Below, one piece after another: positions 9,603 to 18,843 of a stretch of 64,000 nucleotides of DNA. Position numbers and translations under genes: made by a program. Origin of the DNA: Chitinophaga pinensis (lineage in GTDB: Bacteria > Bacteroidota > Bacteroidia > UKL13-3); the NCBI GenBank assembly GCA_945898275.1, contig CAMDHZ010000003.1:124001-188000 (forward strand), in the 5' to 3' direction. How positions within the stretch are numbered: position 1 is the stretch's first letter; each line of letters begins with the position of its first letter. The notes beneath the pieces are model-generated. The model was not told the DNA's origin and searched no databases. It saw only the letters and a list, made by a program, of their open reading frames with translations.

Positions 9603-11024
9603 ATGTCATACGAATCACCCATTAGAGATCAATTAGTTACTGGTGGAAAAACCTACAGTGATGTAACAAGAGACATCACAAGGCCACTAGAAAATGCGCC
9701 ATCTAAAGGCTGGTGGATTGGCTTTAGCCTTTCTACAATAGTCTTAGCCATTTGGATAGGAGCCACTACTTACACTGTTTTAGTTGGTTTAGGCGCTTGG
9801 GGTCTAAATAAAACAGTTGGCTGGGCCTTTGACATTACCAACTTCGTATTTTGGGTTGGTATTGGTCACGCGGGAACCCTAATTTCAGCAGTATTATTAT
9901 TATTCCGTCAAAAATGGCGCATGTCAATCAACCGCTCAGCGGAGGCTATGACCATCTTTGCGGTTATTTGTGCAGCTTCCTTTATTCTTTCGCATATGGG
10001 AAGACCGTGGGTAGCTTATTGGCCAATTCCATTACCAAATGCTTTTGGTACACTATGGGTTAACTTCAACTCACCTTTAGTTTGGGACGTATTTGCAATC
10101 TCAACCTATTTCAGTGTTTCATTGGTTTTTTGGTATGTAGGTTTGATCCCAGACATTGCAACAGTAAGAGACAGAGCAACCACTAAGGCAAGAAAGTTTT
10201 GGTATGGCTTATTTGCGATGGGTTGGACAGGTTCAACACGCACATGGCATAGATATGAAATCATCAGCTTAATTTTAGCAGGTATTTCTACACCGCTTGT
10301 ATTATCAGTACATTCAATTGTATCAATGGACTTTGCGACTTCATTGGTTCCAGGTTGGCATACAACTATTTTCCCTCCATACTTTGTGGCTGGAGCTATT
10401 TTCTCAGGATTTGGAATGGTATTAACTCTGCTAGTAGTAGCTAGAGAGGTAATGAACTACAAAGATTATATCACAGAGTCTCATTTAGATGCTATGGCAA
10501 AAGTGGTTATGGTAACAGGAACTATGGTAGGTATGGCTTATATCACTGAATTCTTTGTTGCAGCTTATTCTGGTGTTGAATATGAGCAGTATGCATTCTT
10601 AAATAGAGCGTTTGGACCATATTGGTGGGCATATTGGACTATGATGAGTTGTAATCTTTTAGCTCCGCAAGTGTTTTGGAGTTCAAAAGCTAGAACAAAT
10701 CCTACAATATTATTTATCATGAGTATTATCGTAAATATTGGAATGTGGTTTGAACGTTTTGTAATTATCGTTACATCATTACATAGAGATTTTATTCCGG
10801 CTAATTGGGCGATGTATACACCAACAATTACAGAGATTGCAATTTTAATAGGTTCATTTGGCTTGTTCTTTTTCTTATTCTTTTTATTTATTAAATTCTT
10901 ACCATCCATCAATATGGCAGAGGTTAAGAGTATTATTCCAACCCATGCACACGGAGAAGAACATCATGATCATGGTAATAGCCATGAATTAGCAACAGAG
11001 AAAGGAGTTTTACATGGCAACTAA
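9603..11024 (+). CDS. actC: ActC: NrfD/PsrC-like quinol-oxidising membrane subunit of alternative complex III
   Basis: A 473-residue integral membrane protein with about ten transmembrane helices and the NrfD/PsrC architecture. The soluble N-terminus (SPIRDQLVTGG) and the aromatic-rich loops are typical of ActC. With ActF it forms the membrane core of the complex and is thought to hold the quinol site. The C-terminus is a short His-rich tail (HAHGEEHHDHG). Its last 11 bp overlap actD. Confidence 0.95.
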   Translation: MSYESPIRDQLVTGGKTYSDVTRDITRPLENAPSKGWWIGFSLSTIVLAIWIGATTYTVLVGLGAWGLNKTVGWAFDITNFVFWVGIGHAGTLISAVLLLFRQKWRMSINRSAEAMTIFAVICAASFILSHMGRPWVAYWPIPLPNAFGTLWVNFNSPLVWDVFAISTYFSVSLVFWYVGLIPDIATVRDRATTKARKFWYGLFAMGWTGSTRTWHRYEIISLILAGISTPLVLSVHSIVSMDFATSLVPGWHTTIFPPYFVAGAIFSGFGMVLTLLVVAREVMNYKDYITESHLDAMAKVVMVTGTMVGMAYITEFFVAAYSGVEYEQYAFLNRAFGPYWWAYWTMMSCNLLAPQVFWSSKARTNPTILFIMSIIVNIGMWFERFVIIVTSLHRDFIPANWAMYTPTITEIAILIGSFGLFFFLFFLFIKFLPSINMAEVKSIIPTHAHGEEHHDHGNSHELATEKGVLHGN

Positions 11025-11553
11025 AGAAACAACAAAACAACTTATCTTGGGAGTTTATGACAACCCAGATAAGGTATATTCAACCACTAAAAAATTAATC
11101 AAAAGTGGTTACAAAATTGAGGATGTATATTCTCCATTTGCCATTCACGGATTGGATAGAGTATTAGGAATTAAACGCTCAAGATTAACCATTGCAGCAT
11201 TCTTATTTGCAATGACTGGTTTATCCTTGGCTGTTACTTTTCAAGTATATGTTTCCTATTTTGATTGGCAAATGAACATTGGCGGTAAGCCGAGTTTACA
11301 TATTCCAACGTATATTCCAATAACGTTTGAGCTTAGTATTTTATTCACAGCATTTGGAATGGTAACTTGCTTTTTTATCGTCAATAAAATGTTTTGGGGT
11401 AAAAATGCAGATATTATGGACCCTAGAGTTACAGATGATTTATTTGTAATTGCAGTAGATGTAAAAGCAAGTAAAGCCGATATGGGTGCATTGAATCAAA
11501 AATTAATTGACGGCGGCGCAATTGAAGTTAGAGAAAGGATTAAAGAGCTATGA
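11014..11553 (+). CDS. actD: ActD: DUF3341 membrane subunit of alternative complex III
   Basis: A 179-residue protein of the DUF3341 family: a soluble N-terminal part beginning with a GVYDNPDKV motif, two transmembrane helices (about 66-86 and 108-130) and a short soluble tail. ActD is a structural subunit with no cofactor. The start lies inside the end of actC, and the stop overlaps the actE start as ATGA, which indicates translational coupling. Confidence 0.93.
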   Translation: MATKETTKQLILGVYDNPDKVYSTTKKLIKSGYKIEDVYSPFAIHGLDRVLGIKRSRLTIAAFLFAMTGLSLAVTFQVYVSYFDWQMNIGGKPSLHIPTYIPITFELSILFTAFGMVTCFFIVNKMFWGKNADIMDPRVTDDLFVIAVDVKASKADMGALNQKLIDGGAIEVRERIKEL

Positions 11554-12155
11554 GATTATCTATTTTATACACCAGCTTAATCATAGGAGCAATTACTGTA
11601 ATTAGTTCTTGCAGCGCTGGAGGCGAGAATACAGGTTATGAGTATGCACCAAACATGTATAACTCATTTGCCTATGAGCCAATGACTCAATTAGAGGAAG
11701 AGCCAAATACCATCAATCCTCATGGCATGAACATGAGAGAACCTGTTAAAAACACAGTTGCTAGAGGCCAATTTGATTATGGTAAATATGACATGAAAGT
11801 TAGCAATGAGTCTTACGAAGCTAGCGCTTCTTTGAAAAACCCGTTGCCAGCTTCTCCTAAAAACATAGCGCAAGGAAATAGGCTATACAATGTTAATTGT
11901 ACACCTTGTCATGGAGAAAAAGGTGCTGGTGATGGAACCATTGTAGCAGCAGGCAAATTCCCTCCTCCACCAGATTATAACTCAGACAGAATCAAGACCA
12001 CACCTGATGGAAAAATGTTTTATTCAATAAAATACGGAAAGAATTTAATGGGAGCCTATGGCACCACACTTACGCCAGAAGAAATTTGGCAAGTAGTACA
12101 TTATATTCATTCTGTAAATGGCACCGCTCCTGTTGCCTTAAGTTCATCTAAATAA
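11550..12155 (+). CDS. actE: ActE: lipid-anchored monohaem cytochrome c of alternative complex III
   Basis: The 201-residue product starts with a lipoprotein signal ending at Cys21 (VISSC). A class I cytochrome c domain has CTPCH at residues 117-121 followed by GEKGAGDG, and a Met (NLMGAYG) that can be the sixth haem ligand. ActE is the periplasmic haem subunit that can hand electrons to a terminal oxidase or a soluble carrier. It lies between actD (4-bp overlap) and actF (25-bp gap). Confidence 0.94.
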   Translation: MRLSILYTSLIIGAITVISSCSAGGENTGYEYAPNMYNSFAYEPMTQLEEEPNTINPHGMNMREPVKNTVARGQFDYGKYDMKVSNESYEASASLKNPLPASPKNIAQGNRLYNVNCTPCHGEKGAGDGTIVAAGKFPPPPDYNSDRIKTTPDGKMFYSIKYGKNLMGAYGTTLTPEEIWQVVHYIHSVNGTAPVALSSSK

Positions 12156-12180
12156 CCTTTAACTCAAGAAAACGAACAAA

Positions 12181-13488
12181 ATGGAACACGCAGAAGTTCA
12201 TATCAGAGAAGAAAAATACACCATTACCTCAGGCAACAAAAAGTGGGCCTTTGGATTAATGATCGTAGGACTTATTTTGGCTGCTATTGGCTATTTTACC
12301 TACCACCCTCATATTGAAGGGTTATCAGAACACGACTTACACCATTTGATTCAAAAGAGATTCTGGGCCAATTTATTGGTTAATGGATATTTCTTTTTCA
12401 TTGTTTCAATTTGTGCAGCTGCTTTTATTTCGATTAGCCAAATTGCAAATGCAGGGTGGTACATTGCCATACGCAGAATTCCTGAAGCAATGAGCGAATA
12501 CACTTTAATTGGTGGACCAATTTTATTAATTATTAGTTTTTTCTCTTTACCTACATTGTACCATTGGGCACATGAAGGTATTATGACAGAAGGAACTAGC
12601 AACTATGATGCATTGTTGGCAAGTAAAGGTTGGTATTTAAACAAACCCTTTTTCTTAATCAGAATGGCAGTATTTATGGGCTTTTGGATTTGGTGTGCGC
12701 ATATGTTTAGAAAATACAGCAGAAATGAAGATATCGTTGGTGGACTAGAAAATTACAAAAAAACATATGCCTTATCAGCTGCTTTCACAGTGATTTTTGG
12801 ATTCACATTTTCTATGTTTTCATGGGATCAAATGATGAGTATTGATGCACATTGGTATTCAACCATTTTTTCAATCTATAACTTTGCTACTGGTTGGGTA
12901 AGCGCATTAACTATTATTTATTTATTTGCACATTATTTACGCAGCAGAGGATATTTAAATATTGCAAGTGACGAACATCAGCATGATTTAGGTAAATTTA
13001 TGTTTGCCTTCTCGGTATTCTGGACATACATGTGGGTTTCTCAATTTTTATTAATTTGGTATGCCAACATGCCAGAAGAAGTTGTTTACTATAAAGATAG
13101 AATCTTTGGTTCTTATAAAGGTTGGATTTTCCTAATTCTATTCTTAAACTTTATTACACCTTTTTTCTTCTTTATGATGCGTGATTGGAAAAGAAGTAAA
13201 ATCTCTGGTTATATTGTTGGTTCAATGCTACTAATTGGACATTGGTTAGATGTTTGGGCAATGGTTATGCCAGGAGCAATGAATCTTGCAACTGACCCAA
13301 CAGATGCTCATCCAGCTGGAGTAATTAAAATTCCTTCTCAAGGAATTGGCTTAATGGAAATAGGGTTCTTATGTTTGTTTGCGGGACTTTTCTTGTGGAT
13401 GACTTTAAGAGCTTTAACTAAGGCAAATCTATATCCAACTAAACATCCTTATGTAATGGAAAGTGCCTTACATGATGTAGGTATTTAA
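12181..13488 (+). CDS. actF: ActF: second NrfD-like membrane subunit of alternative complex III
   Basis: A 435-residue polytopic protein with about ten hydrophobic segments, homologous in layout to ActC but shorter. Motifs such as KRFWANLLVNGYFF and FSWDQMMSIDAHWYSTIF are typical of ActF. It is the last gene of the operon: a strong terminator follows 15 bp after the stop, and no cytochrome oxidase genes follow, although these often come next in Bacteroidota. Confidence 0.94.
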   Translation: MEHAEVHIREEKYTITSGNKKWAFGLMIVGLILAAIGYFTYHPHIEGLSEHDLHHLIQKRFWANLLVNGYFFFIVSICAAAFISISQIANAGWYIAIRRIPEAMSEYTLIGGPILLIISFFSLPTLYHWAHEGIMTEGTSNYDALLASKGWYLNKPFFLIRMAVFMGFWIWCAHMFRKYSRNEDIVGGLENYKKTYALSAAFTVIFGFTFSMFSWDQMMSIDAHWYSTIFSIYNFATGWVSALTIIYLFAHYLRSRGYLNIASDEHQHDLGKFMFAFSVFWTYMWVSQFLLIWYANMPEEVVYYKDRIFGSYKGWIFLILFLNFITPFFFFMMRDWKRSKISGYIVGSMLLIGHWLDVWAMVMPGAMNLATDPTDAHPAGVIKIPSQGIGLMEIGFLCLFAGLFLWMTLRALTKANLYPTKHPYVMESALHDVGI

Positions 13489-13503
13489 TTTTATAACATT
13501 ATA

Positions 13504-13530
13504 AAAAAACCGGCCTAGTGCCGGTTTTTT
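13504..13530. terminator. Rho-independent terminator after actF, usable from both sides
   Basis: An 11-bp perfect stem AAAAAACCGGC / GCCGGTTTTTT with a 5-nt loop (CTAGT). The T-run follows the stem on the plus strand and the A-run mirrors it, so it can end actF and also the leftward esterase gene. Confidence 0.9.
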
Positions 13531-13549
13531 TATGGACTTATTCCAATAC

Positions 13550-14947
13550 CTACTCTAGTGTAATTTTACGCGAATAATAAACTCCATCGGCATGAAATAA
13601 TAATACATAATTTCCTTTGGCAAAATCAACAGTTTCAATTTTGTAGTTATTTGTATTGAGTTGCTGAGTGTATACTAATCTACCTAAATTGTCTAGGAGT
13701 TGAACACTATCAATTATATGTTCTGCTTTTATAGATAAGGTAGTTTGGACTGGATTAGGATAAATAGTTGTTGCATTGTTTAATTTGGCTATCAAACCGG
13801 CCTGCATGCCAACTGGACCGCTGATTAACCAAGTAAATGCCTCTGGAAACTCTCTCTTCCAAAACCATTCGCTATGTGCTCCATCTGCTTTCACTACCAA
13901 CTTTCTATCTACATTGGAGTACCCTTCTGTGGCAAGCAAAGAATCATATCTTTGCATCAAACCAACCATACTGGCACTCTCATTGGCGCCACTAATATGA
14001 AAAAATCGAATTGGTTCAGAAATGGTTTGTTGTTTAATGAATTGCAACAAGGAATCAGAGAACCAATAGGCTGGCGAAAAAACTCCAACTCTGCTGAAAA
14101 TTTCCGGATATTTTATAGCAACATACATGCTAATTAAACCTCCCATAGAGGAACCTGCAATCATGGTGTTAGCTCTGTCTTTTAAGGTTCTATACTTTAC
14201 ATCAATATATGGTTTTAAGGTTTGAACCAAAAATGAAGCATACTCCTCGCCTTGCCCACCACCGTAAGCAAAATTTACAAAAGGAGAATATTCATTGAGG
14301 CGTTGAGCTCCACCATTATCAACTCCAACCACTATACAACCGCTGTAGCCGCTTTTTTCCATGTTACTCATGGCCTCATCTATACCCCACTCTCCTGAAA
14401 ATGAAGTTTGGTTATCAAATAAATTTTGTCCATCATGCATGTATAAAACTGGGTACATTTTAGCAGAACTTGCATAATCATTGGGCAGATAAATCCAAAT
14501 ACGCCTTTTACGATTAAGCGCTGGCATGAAAAAGGTATCACTAATTACCTTGACATTTGGTAAAGCAGTTGATCCTGTGCCGCCGCCCCCACTTTTTTTA
14601 TCTTCCCAGCCTAAAACGTTTAGGTTTAGTTGTAGACCAGTGGAATAATTAAAAGTTCTATCTGGCACAAAACCACCAGTGGCAGTACCTTCCACAGTTT
14701 CCCAAGAACCACGTGTGAACTTAAATTTAGCAGTTTCTGACCCAGAAGGTAAAACAATGCGGTAAACACTTCCCTCCTTAGACAACCTAAAGGCAAACGC
14801 TTTTGGATTCCAATTATTAAAAGAACCAGCAATGTAAATAGAATCATCAGGGGGAGTATTTTCACTTACCGTAAGAGAAATACTAACCTGTGAAAAGGCG
14901 TTTAGGTTCAAACCGAAACCTAAAAGAAATATTAGATATTTATACAT
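13550..14947 (-). CDS. Secreted esterase (esterase D family) with N-terminal carbohydrate-binding-like domain and T9SS tail
   Basis: I start at Met 14947, the beginning of a clear signal peptide (MYKYLIFLLGFG...NAFSQ); the frame is open 20 codons further but that extension has no signal character. The 465-residue protein has a CBM20/CBM48-like module (IYIAGSFNNWNP), a glycine-rich linker, and an alpha/beta hydrolase of the esterase D / Fes-like group with nucleophile motif GSSMGG and late histidine in GAHSEWFW. It ends in a type IX secretion sorting domain (IYPNPVQTTLSI...ITLE). It should be exported and then moved across the outer membrane. The substrate is unknown; this group includes siderophore, polysaccharide-ester and thioester hydrolases. 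Confidence 0.82.
   Translation of the reverse strand: MYKYLIFLLGFGLNLNAFSQVSISLTVSENTPPDDSIYIAGSFNNWNPKAFAFRLSKEGSVYRIVLPSGSETAKFKFTRGSWETVEGTATGGFVPDRTFNYSTGLQLNLNVLGWEDKKSGGGGTGSTALPNVKVISDTFFMPALNRKRRIWIYLPNDYASSAKMYPVLYMHDGQNLFDNQTSFSGEWGIDEAMSNMEKSGYSGCIVVGVDNGGAQRLNEYSPFVNFAYGGGQGEEYASFLVQTLKPYIDVKYRTLKDRANTMIAGSSMGGLISMYVAIKYPEIFSRVGVFSPAYWFSDSLLQFIKQQTISEPIRFFHISGANESASMVGLMQRYDSLLATEGYSNVDRKLVVKADGAHSEWFWKREFPEAFTWLISGPVGMQAGLIAKLNNATTIYPNPVQTTLSIKAEHIIDSVQLLDNLGRLVYTQQLNTNNYKIETVDFAKGNYVLLFHADGVYYSRKITLE
14219..14228 (-). repeat. GGTTYRAACC word, copy 1
   Basis: Within the esterase gene, where the sense strand reads GGTTCAAACC and encodes part of LVQTL. The flanks do not extend to GAA. 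Confidence 0.6.
14905..14914 (+). repeat. GGTTYRAACC word, copy 2 (extended to GGTTCAAACCGAAA)
   Basis: Lies in the esterase signal-peptide codons, where it encodes GLNLN on the minus strand. Flanked by TTTAGGTT / AACCTAAA arms that could form an 8-bp stem. Shares 19 nt with the intergenic copy at 21445. Confidence 0.7.
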
Positions 14948-14983
14948 AAACTTAGATTTTAGACGAAAATAGTTGTAGGCTAT

Positions 14984-14991
14984 TACATTTG
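14984..14991 (+). promoter_or_regulatory. -7 promoter box TACATTTG before the redoxin gene
   Basis: A perfect TANNTTTG match ending only 6 nt before the ATG at 14998, so the transcript would begin at or next to the start codon. The -33 element is poor (a T-run 23 nt upstream). Confidence 0.5.
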
Positions 14992-14997
14992 TAGTTA

Positions 14998-15612
14998 ATG
15001 AACTCAAGAATAAAACAAATATTACTGATTTTCATGTTAAGTAATGCTATCATGCTAAGGACATCTGGGGTTACCTCACAAGGATACCTCAAAAAAAATG
15101 ATGGAATAGGTTTTAAAGGAATGACTTTAAAAAATTTGGAGGGTAAATATGAGTTTATCGGAAACTCTAATAAAAAAAAGGCCTATGTAATCCTTTTTCT
15201 TTCACCTGAATGCCCACTTTGTCAAAGTTATTCCCTTACTATCAAAAAGCTACATGAAAAATTCAAATCACAGGGAATTGATTTTGTGGCAATAGTGCCT
15301 GGAGAAGATTATACCCTTTTGAAAATTGTGGAATATAGAAATGGTTATGGATTGAAAAATATTCCGTTTTTTCTTGACCCAAACTATGCCTTTTCTAAAC
15401 AAACGAAGGCAAGCATAACGCCAGAGGTATTTGTTTTGAACCAATACAATCAATTAGTTTATAGCGGAAGAATTGATAATTGGGCATATGAACTTGGGAA
15501 AAAAAGGGCGGTAATAACCTCACATGATTTAGAAAACGTTTTGCAAAATTTATTAATTGGAAAAGAGTTTAAACCATATCAAACTAAAGCAGTGGGATGT
15601 TTTATAAATTGA
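14998..15612 (+). CDS. Exported thioredoxin-fold (redoxin/TlpA-like) protein
   Basis: A 204-residue protein with an N-terminal hydrophobic segment and a thioredoxin fold. The redox pair sits in the motif LSPECPLCQSY near residue 71, and a cis-Pro-like ITPEVFVL segment follows near residue 140. The CPLC pair and the fold suggest thiol oxidoreductase or peroxiredoxin-like chemistry outside the cytoplasm. Its end overlaps the haem-copper lipoprotein gene by 16 bp, so the two are probably co-translated and may act as a reductant-oxidase pair. The C-terminal GCFIN contains one further cysteine. Confidence 0.75.
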   Translation: MNSRIKQILLIFMLSNAIMLRTSGVTSQGYLKKNDGIGFKGMTLKNLEGKYEFIGNSNKKKAYVILFLSPECPLCQSYSLTIKKLHEKFKSQGIDFVAIVPGEDYTLLKIVEYRNGYGLKNIPFFLDPNYAFSKQTKASITPEVFVLNQYNQLVYSGRIDNWAYELGKKRAVITSHDLENVLQNLLIGKEFKPYQTKAVGCFIN

Positions 15613-16973
15613 ATAAATTGCAAATAGTTCTATTTGGATTGACCCTATTATTAGTAGCTTGTAATAGCAATACAACTAAGCAATATCCATCTGAGGGAGA
15701 ACCAGTTCTGTTTGCCGAACACATTGCACCCATCATTAGAAAAAACTGCAGTAAGTGCCATAATGAAGAAGGGGGAGCTCCTTTTAATTTATATAATTTT
15801 GAGCAGGTTGCAAGCAAAGGAAAACTCATTCAATATGTAACAGAAAATCGCATTATGCCACCATGGCCTGCAGACCCTAACTATACTCATTTTGCCAATG
15901 AAACTTATTTAACTGACGAGGAAATTGCCTTAATAGGAAGGTGGGTAAAAGAAGGAAATCAACCAGGATATACGGCTAGTTTAACAGATTATATTCCACC
16001 TACCAAAAATATCAATGGAACCTTCTCAAAGCTTATAAAAATTCCTACTCCATTTGAAATAAAAGGCGATAATCAAGACCGGTTTTATGTAGTTAAATTT
16101 CCAATAGAATTAGGTTCAGACACCTTTTTAAAAGCAGTTGAATTTGTGCCACACCAAAAGAAATTGGTACATCACATGAATGCGCATTTGATAAATTATG
16201 AAGAAAATGCCAAATCGGATTTGCATAAAGGTAACTATTTTATTAGGCAGGACCAAAGTGAAAGCATGCGAATTCACCAAGATTTAAACCTTACCAATGA
16301 CGATGGCACTTATCCAGCCATGACACCGAGTGTATGCAATTACCTTCCTGGCTCTCAATTTAGCTTTTACCCTCATGGCATTGGTGGATATAGAATTCAC
16401 AAAAAGGCAGCTTTATATTTAAATGATATTCATTTTGGCCCAAGTGCCAAAGATGAACTTGATTCCTCTTACTTTAGATTGTACTTTGATACGAATGCCC
16501 CTACCCGACCGGTTTCTGAATTTCAACTAGGGACTTTGGGTTTAAGTCCGGTTGAACCAAAATTAGTAATCGAGCCAAATACCATAAAAACCTTTCATAT
16601 ACAATTTACCGTTCCCTTAGATATTTCTATTGTGAGTATAGTTCCACATATGCATTTGATAGGAAAGAAATTTTTAGCCTATGCCATTAAACCAAGTGGA
16701 GACACCATTAGGTTAATACATATTCCAAGTTGGGATTTTAGATGGCAGTACTTTTACATGCCCAAAAAAATGCTGCCCATTCCAAGGGGCAGCACAATCT
16801 ATGTCGAAGGAATTTACGATAACACAGAAAACAATCCTAACAATCCTTTCTCGCCACCAAGGCTCATCTCTGAAAAAAACGGCAGCATGAAAACCACAGA
16901 TGAGATGTTTCAACTCATCTTAAGTTATGTAAAATATCAGAAGGGAGATGAGGAGATTGAGTTGGAGGAGTAA
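15597..16973 (+). CDS. Lipoprotein fusing a cytochrome c domain to a PHM-like copper monooxygenase domain
   Basis: A 458-residue protein with lipobox LVAC (Cys22). A small haem domain follows with CSKCH at residues 51-55 and Met87 (RIMPPW) as a possible axial ligand. The remainder resembles copper type II, ascorbate-dependent monooxygenases (peptidylglycine/dopamine hydroxylase fold). The expected ligands line up in order: His191-His192 (LVHHMNAH), His278 (NDIHF), His350-X-His352 (VPHMHLIG) and Met436 (TTDEMF). The family inserts one oxygen atom from O2 into a C-H bond using two separate copper sites and a one-electron donor. An attached haem could supply electrons in place of ascorbate. The substrate is unknown. 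It overlaps the redoxin gene by 16 bp. Confidence 0.75.
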   Translation: MFYKLNKLQIVLFGLTLLLVACNSNTTKQYPSEGEPVLFAEHIAPIIRKNCSKCHNEEGGAPFNLYNFEQVASKGKLIQYVTENRIMPPWPADPNYTHFANETYLTDEEIALIGRWVKEGNQPGYTASLTDYIPPTKNINGTFSKLIKIPTPFEIKGDNQDRFYVVKFPIELGSDTFLKAVEFVPHQKKLVHHMNAHLINYEENAKSDLHKGNYFIRQDQSESMRIHQDLNLTNDDGTYPAMTPSVCNYLPGSQFSFYPHGIGGYRIHKKAALYLNDIHFGPSAKDELDSSYFRLYFDTNAPTRPVSEFQLGTLGLSPVEPKLVIEPNTIKTFHIQFTVPLDISIVSIVPHMHLIGKKFLAYAIKPSGDTIRLIHIPSWDFRWQYFYMPKKMLPIPRGSTIYVEGIYDNTENNPNNPFSPPRLISEKNGSMKTTDEMFQLILSYVKYQKGDEEIELEE

Positions 16974-16978
16974 TATAT

Positions 16979-18820
16979 CTAAAGATTAAAACGCTTTTTA
17001 AACTCATCCTCCAACAATGCCGCCAAATAAATTGCACCAAATCGAGTTAGGTGCATGGTGTCTTGGCTAATAAACTTGCAATCTGGAGTGAAAATTGTAA
17101 CACGCTGGTTATTGTCAATTAAAAAAGATAAAACATCCATATACTTAATTCCCCACTCAGCTTTGAGTTTTTCATTATTATCAAATACACCCAACTTTAA
17201 CTTACCTCTAAGCATATTGCAATCTTCACCATTTTTAATTCTTGAATAAAAAATGCCATTACTATTTCCAAAGTCTTTCAAACCAAAGTAAACCACTTTC
17301 TTTGGGTCTATTGAATAATAATTACATAAACTATTAAATTCATTATAAGAAATAGCTCCAAGAACATCAGTTGCTATAAAAATGATTTCAGCAGCTTTAA
17401 CTCTATCTATCAAATTTTTATTAACCTCTTTAAGTTTAGGATTTAAGAATATTTTTCTACTTACAATCCCAAAATAACTCAAATCAAGTTTGGAAATCAA
17501 ATTCGATTCAGATAGGATATTGATTAAATCTCTTCCATAACTATCACCCATTACTAGCACTTTTTTCTTGCTGATTTCTAAAAAATCTGAATTAAATCTG
17601 TTTGCATTTTCATTGTAGCTAATATGGATATTATCTCTTTTACCAAAAAGATTAGCATTAACTTTTTTATTATCTTTTAAAATACCTAATTGGGGAACAT
17701 CACGCACAACTCCTCCATTTGTATAAAAATAAAAAGCAAATGAGTTAATTACAATAAAAGTTGAAGCTACAGTTAGAATTAATCCTCTATTAGTAATTTT
17801 ATCTCGATTTCGAAAAGGATTTTCGACCAAAAAATATGAAAGAGTTGAAAAAAAGAATGTAACAGCAACTAAAATAAATGAAATTAAAGGGGTAAAGTTT
17901 TCAAAAATATAGTACCTGGAAAAGGCAAAAGAAATTTGATGCCATATGTACAAACTAAAGCTTATTTTACCAAGAAAAACAAAAACCTTATTAGTTAAAA
18001 TTAAGGAGTAAAATGATTTGCCATCTGACTCGAAACTTCCAAAAAACAATAGTAAAGAACTAAAAACGGTAATTAAAATAACCAATAAATCATTTTTAAT
18101 TCCAAAGCTAGAAAACAAAAGGATACAAATTGCAATTAAAAATAAAAAAGAAAGACCCTTAAATTTTGCAAAATTGATGTGTGAATATTTTCGTAAAACC
18201 ATAGACAAAATTCCACCGAAAGAAAGTTCAAAAAATCTATATTGAATAAAATAAAACTTGGCAGCTGAATTGCTGACAATTAAAAATAGAAAAAAGGAAA
18301 TTAAGGCTAAGAAAATCAAGACTGGAAAAATAAGATGCTTAAATTTTCCTGAAAGACAGAAAATGACAAAAGGGAAAACTATATAAAACTGCTCCTCTAC
18401 TCCCAAGCTCCAAGTATGCATAAGTGGCTTAAAATCATTCTTTACAGCCCAATAATCACTTGAAGTAACGTACATTAGAATATTATTTGCTGAAAAATTA
18501 GAAGCAATTATGGATTGGCAAAGATTTTCGAAATCATCAGGAAGCATTACTACATATCCAATAAATAAACTAATTATTGTGGCAAACAAAACAAGCGGAA
18601 AAATCCTTCTTAATCTTCGTTCATAAAACTTAAGAATTGAAAACTTTTCATTTACAACTTCATCAAAAACAATCCCAGTAATCAAAAATCCGCTAATTAC
18701 GAAAAATACATCTACCCCTAAATAACCATTTTTTAAATAACCTAAATGGAAAAGAATTACAGATAAAACTGAAAACGCCCTAATGCCATCAATATCTAAT
18801 CTATATGGTTTTGAAGACAT
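16979..18820 (-). CDS. Membrane O-acyltransferase with C-terminal SGNH domain (OafA-like)
   Basis: I start at Met 18820 (MSSKPYRLDIDGIRAFS), because the upstream codons in frame overlap the terminator hairpin of the previous gene. The 613-residue protein has an acyltransferase-3 domain with about ten helices (motifs DGIRAFSVLSVILFHLG and GVDVFFVISGFLITG). A periplasmic SGNH domain follows, with GDSYGRD as the serine block and DTMHLTRFG as the Asp-x-x-His block. Proteins of this build acetylate O-antigen, peptidoglycan or other glycans using cytoplasmic acetyl-CoA. The gene converges on the copper-haem gene with a 5-bp gap and no terminator between. Confidence 0.87.
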   Translation of the reverse strand: MSSKPYRLDIDGIRAFSVLSVILFHLGYLKNGYLGVDVFFVISGFLITGIVFDEVVNEKFSILKFYERRLRRIFPLVLFATIISLFIGYVVMLPDDFENLCQSIIASNFSANNILMYVTSSDYWAVKNDFKPLMHTWSLGVEEQFYIVFPFVIFCLSGKFKHLIFPVLIFLALISFFLFLIVSNSAAKFYFIQYRFFELSFGGILSMVLRKYSHINFAKFKGLSFLFLIAICILLFSSFGIKNDLLVILITVFSSLLLFFGSFESDGKSFYSLILTNKVFVFLGKISFSLYIWHQISFAFSRYYIFENFTPLISFILVAVTFFFSTLSYFLVENPFRNRDKITNRGLILTVASTFIVINSFAFYFYTNGGVVRDVPQLGILKDNKKVNANLFGKRDNIHISYNENANRFNSDFLEISKKKVLVMGDSYGRDLINILSESNLISKLDLSYFGIVSRKIFLNPKLKEVNKNLIDRVKAAEIIFIATDVLGAISYNEFNSLCNYYSIDPKKVVYFGLKDFGNSNGIFYSRIKNGEDCNMLRGKLKLGVFDNNEKLKAEWGIKYMDVLSFLIDNNQRVTIFTPDCKFISQDTMHLTRFGAIYLAALLEDEFKKRFNL

Positions 18821-18843
18821 AATATAAAATTTGCTGTAAAATA

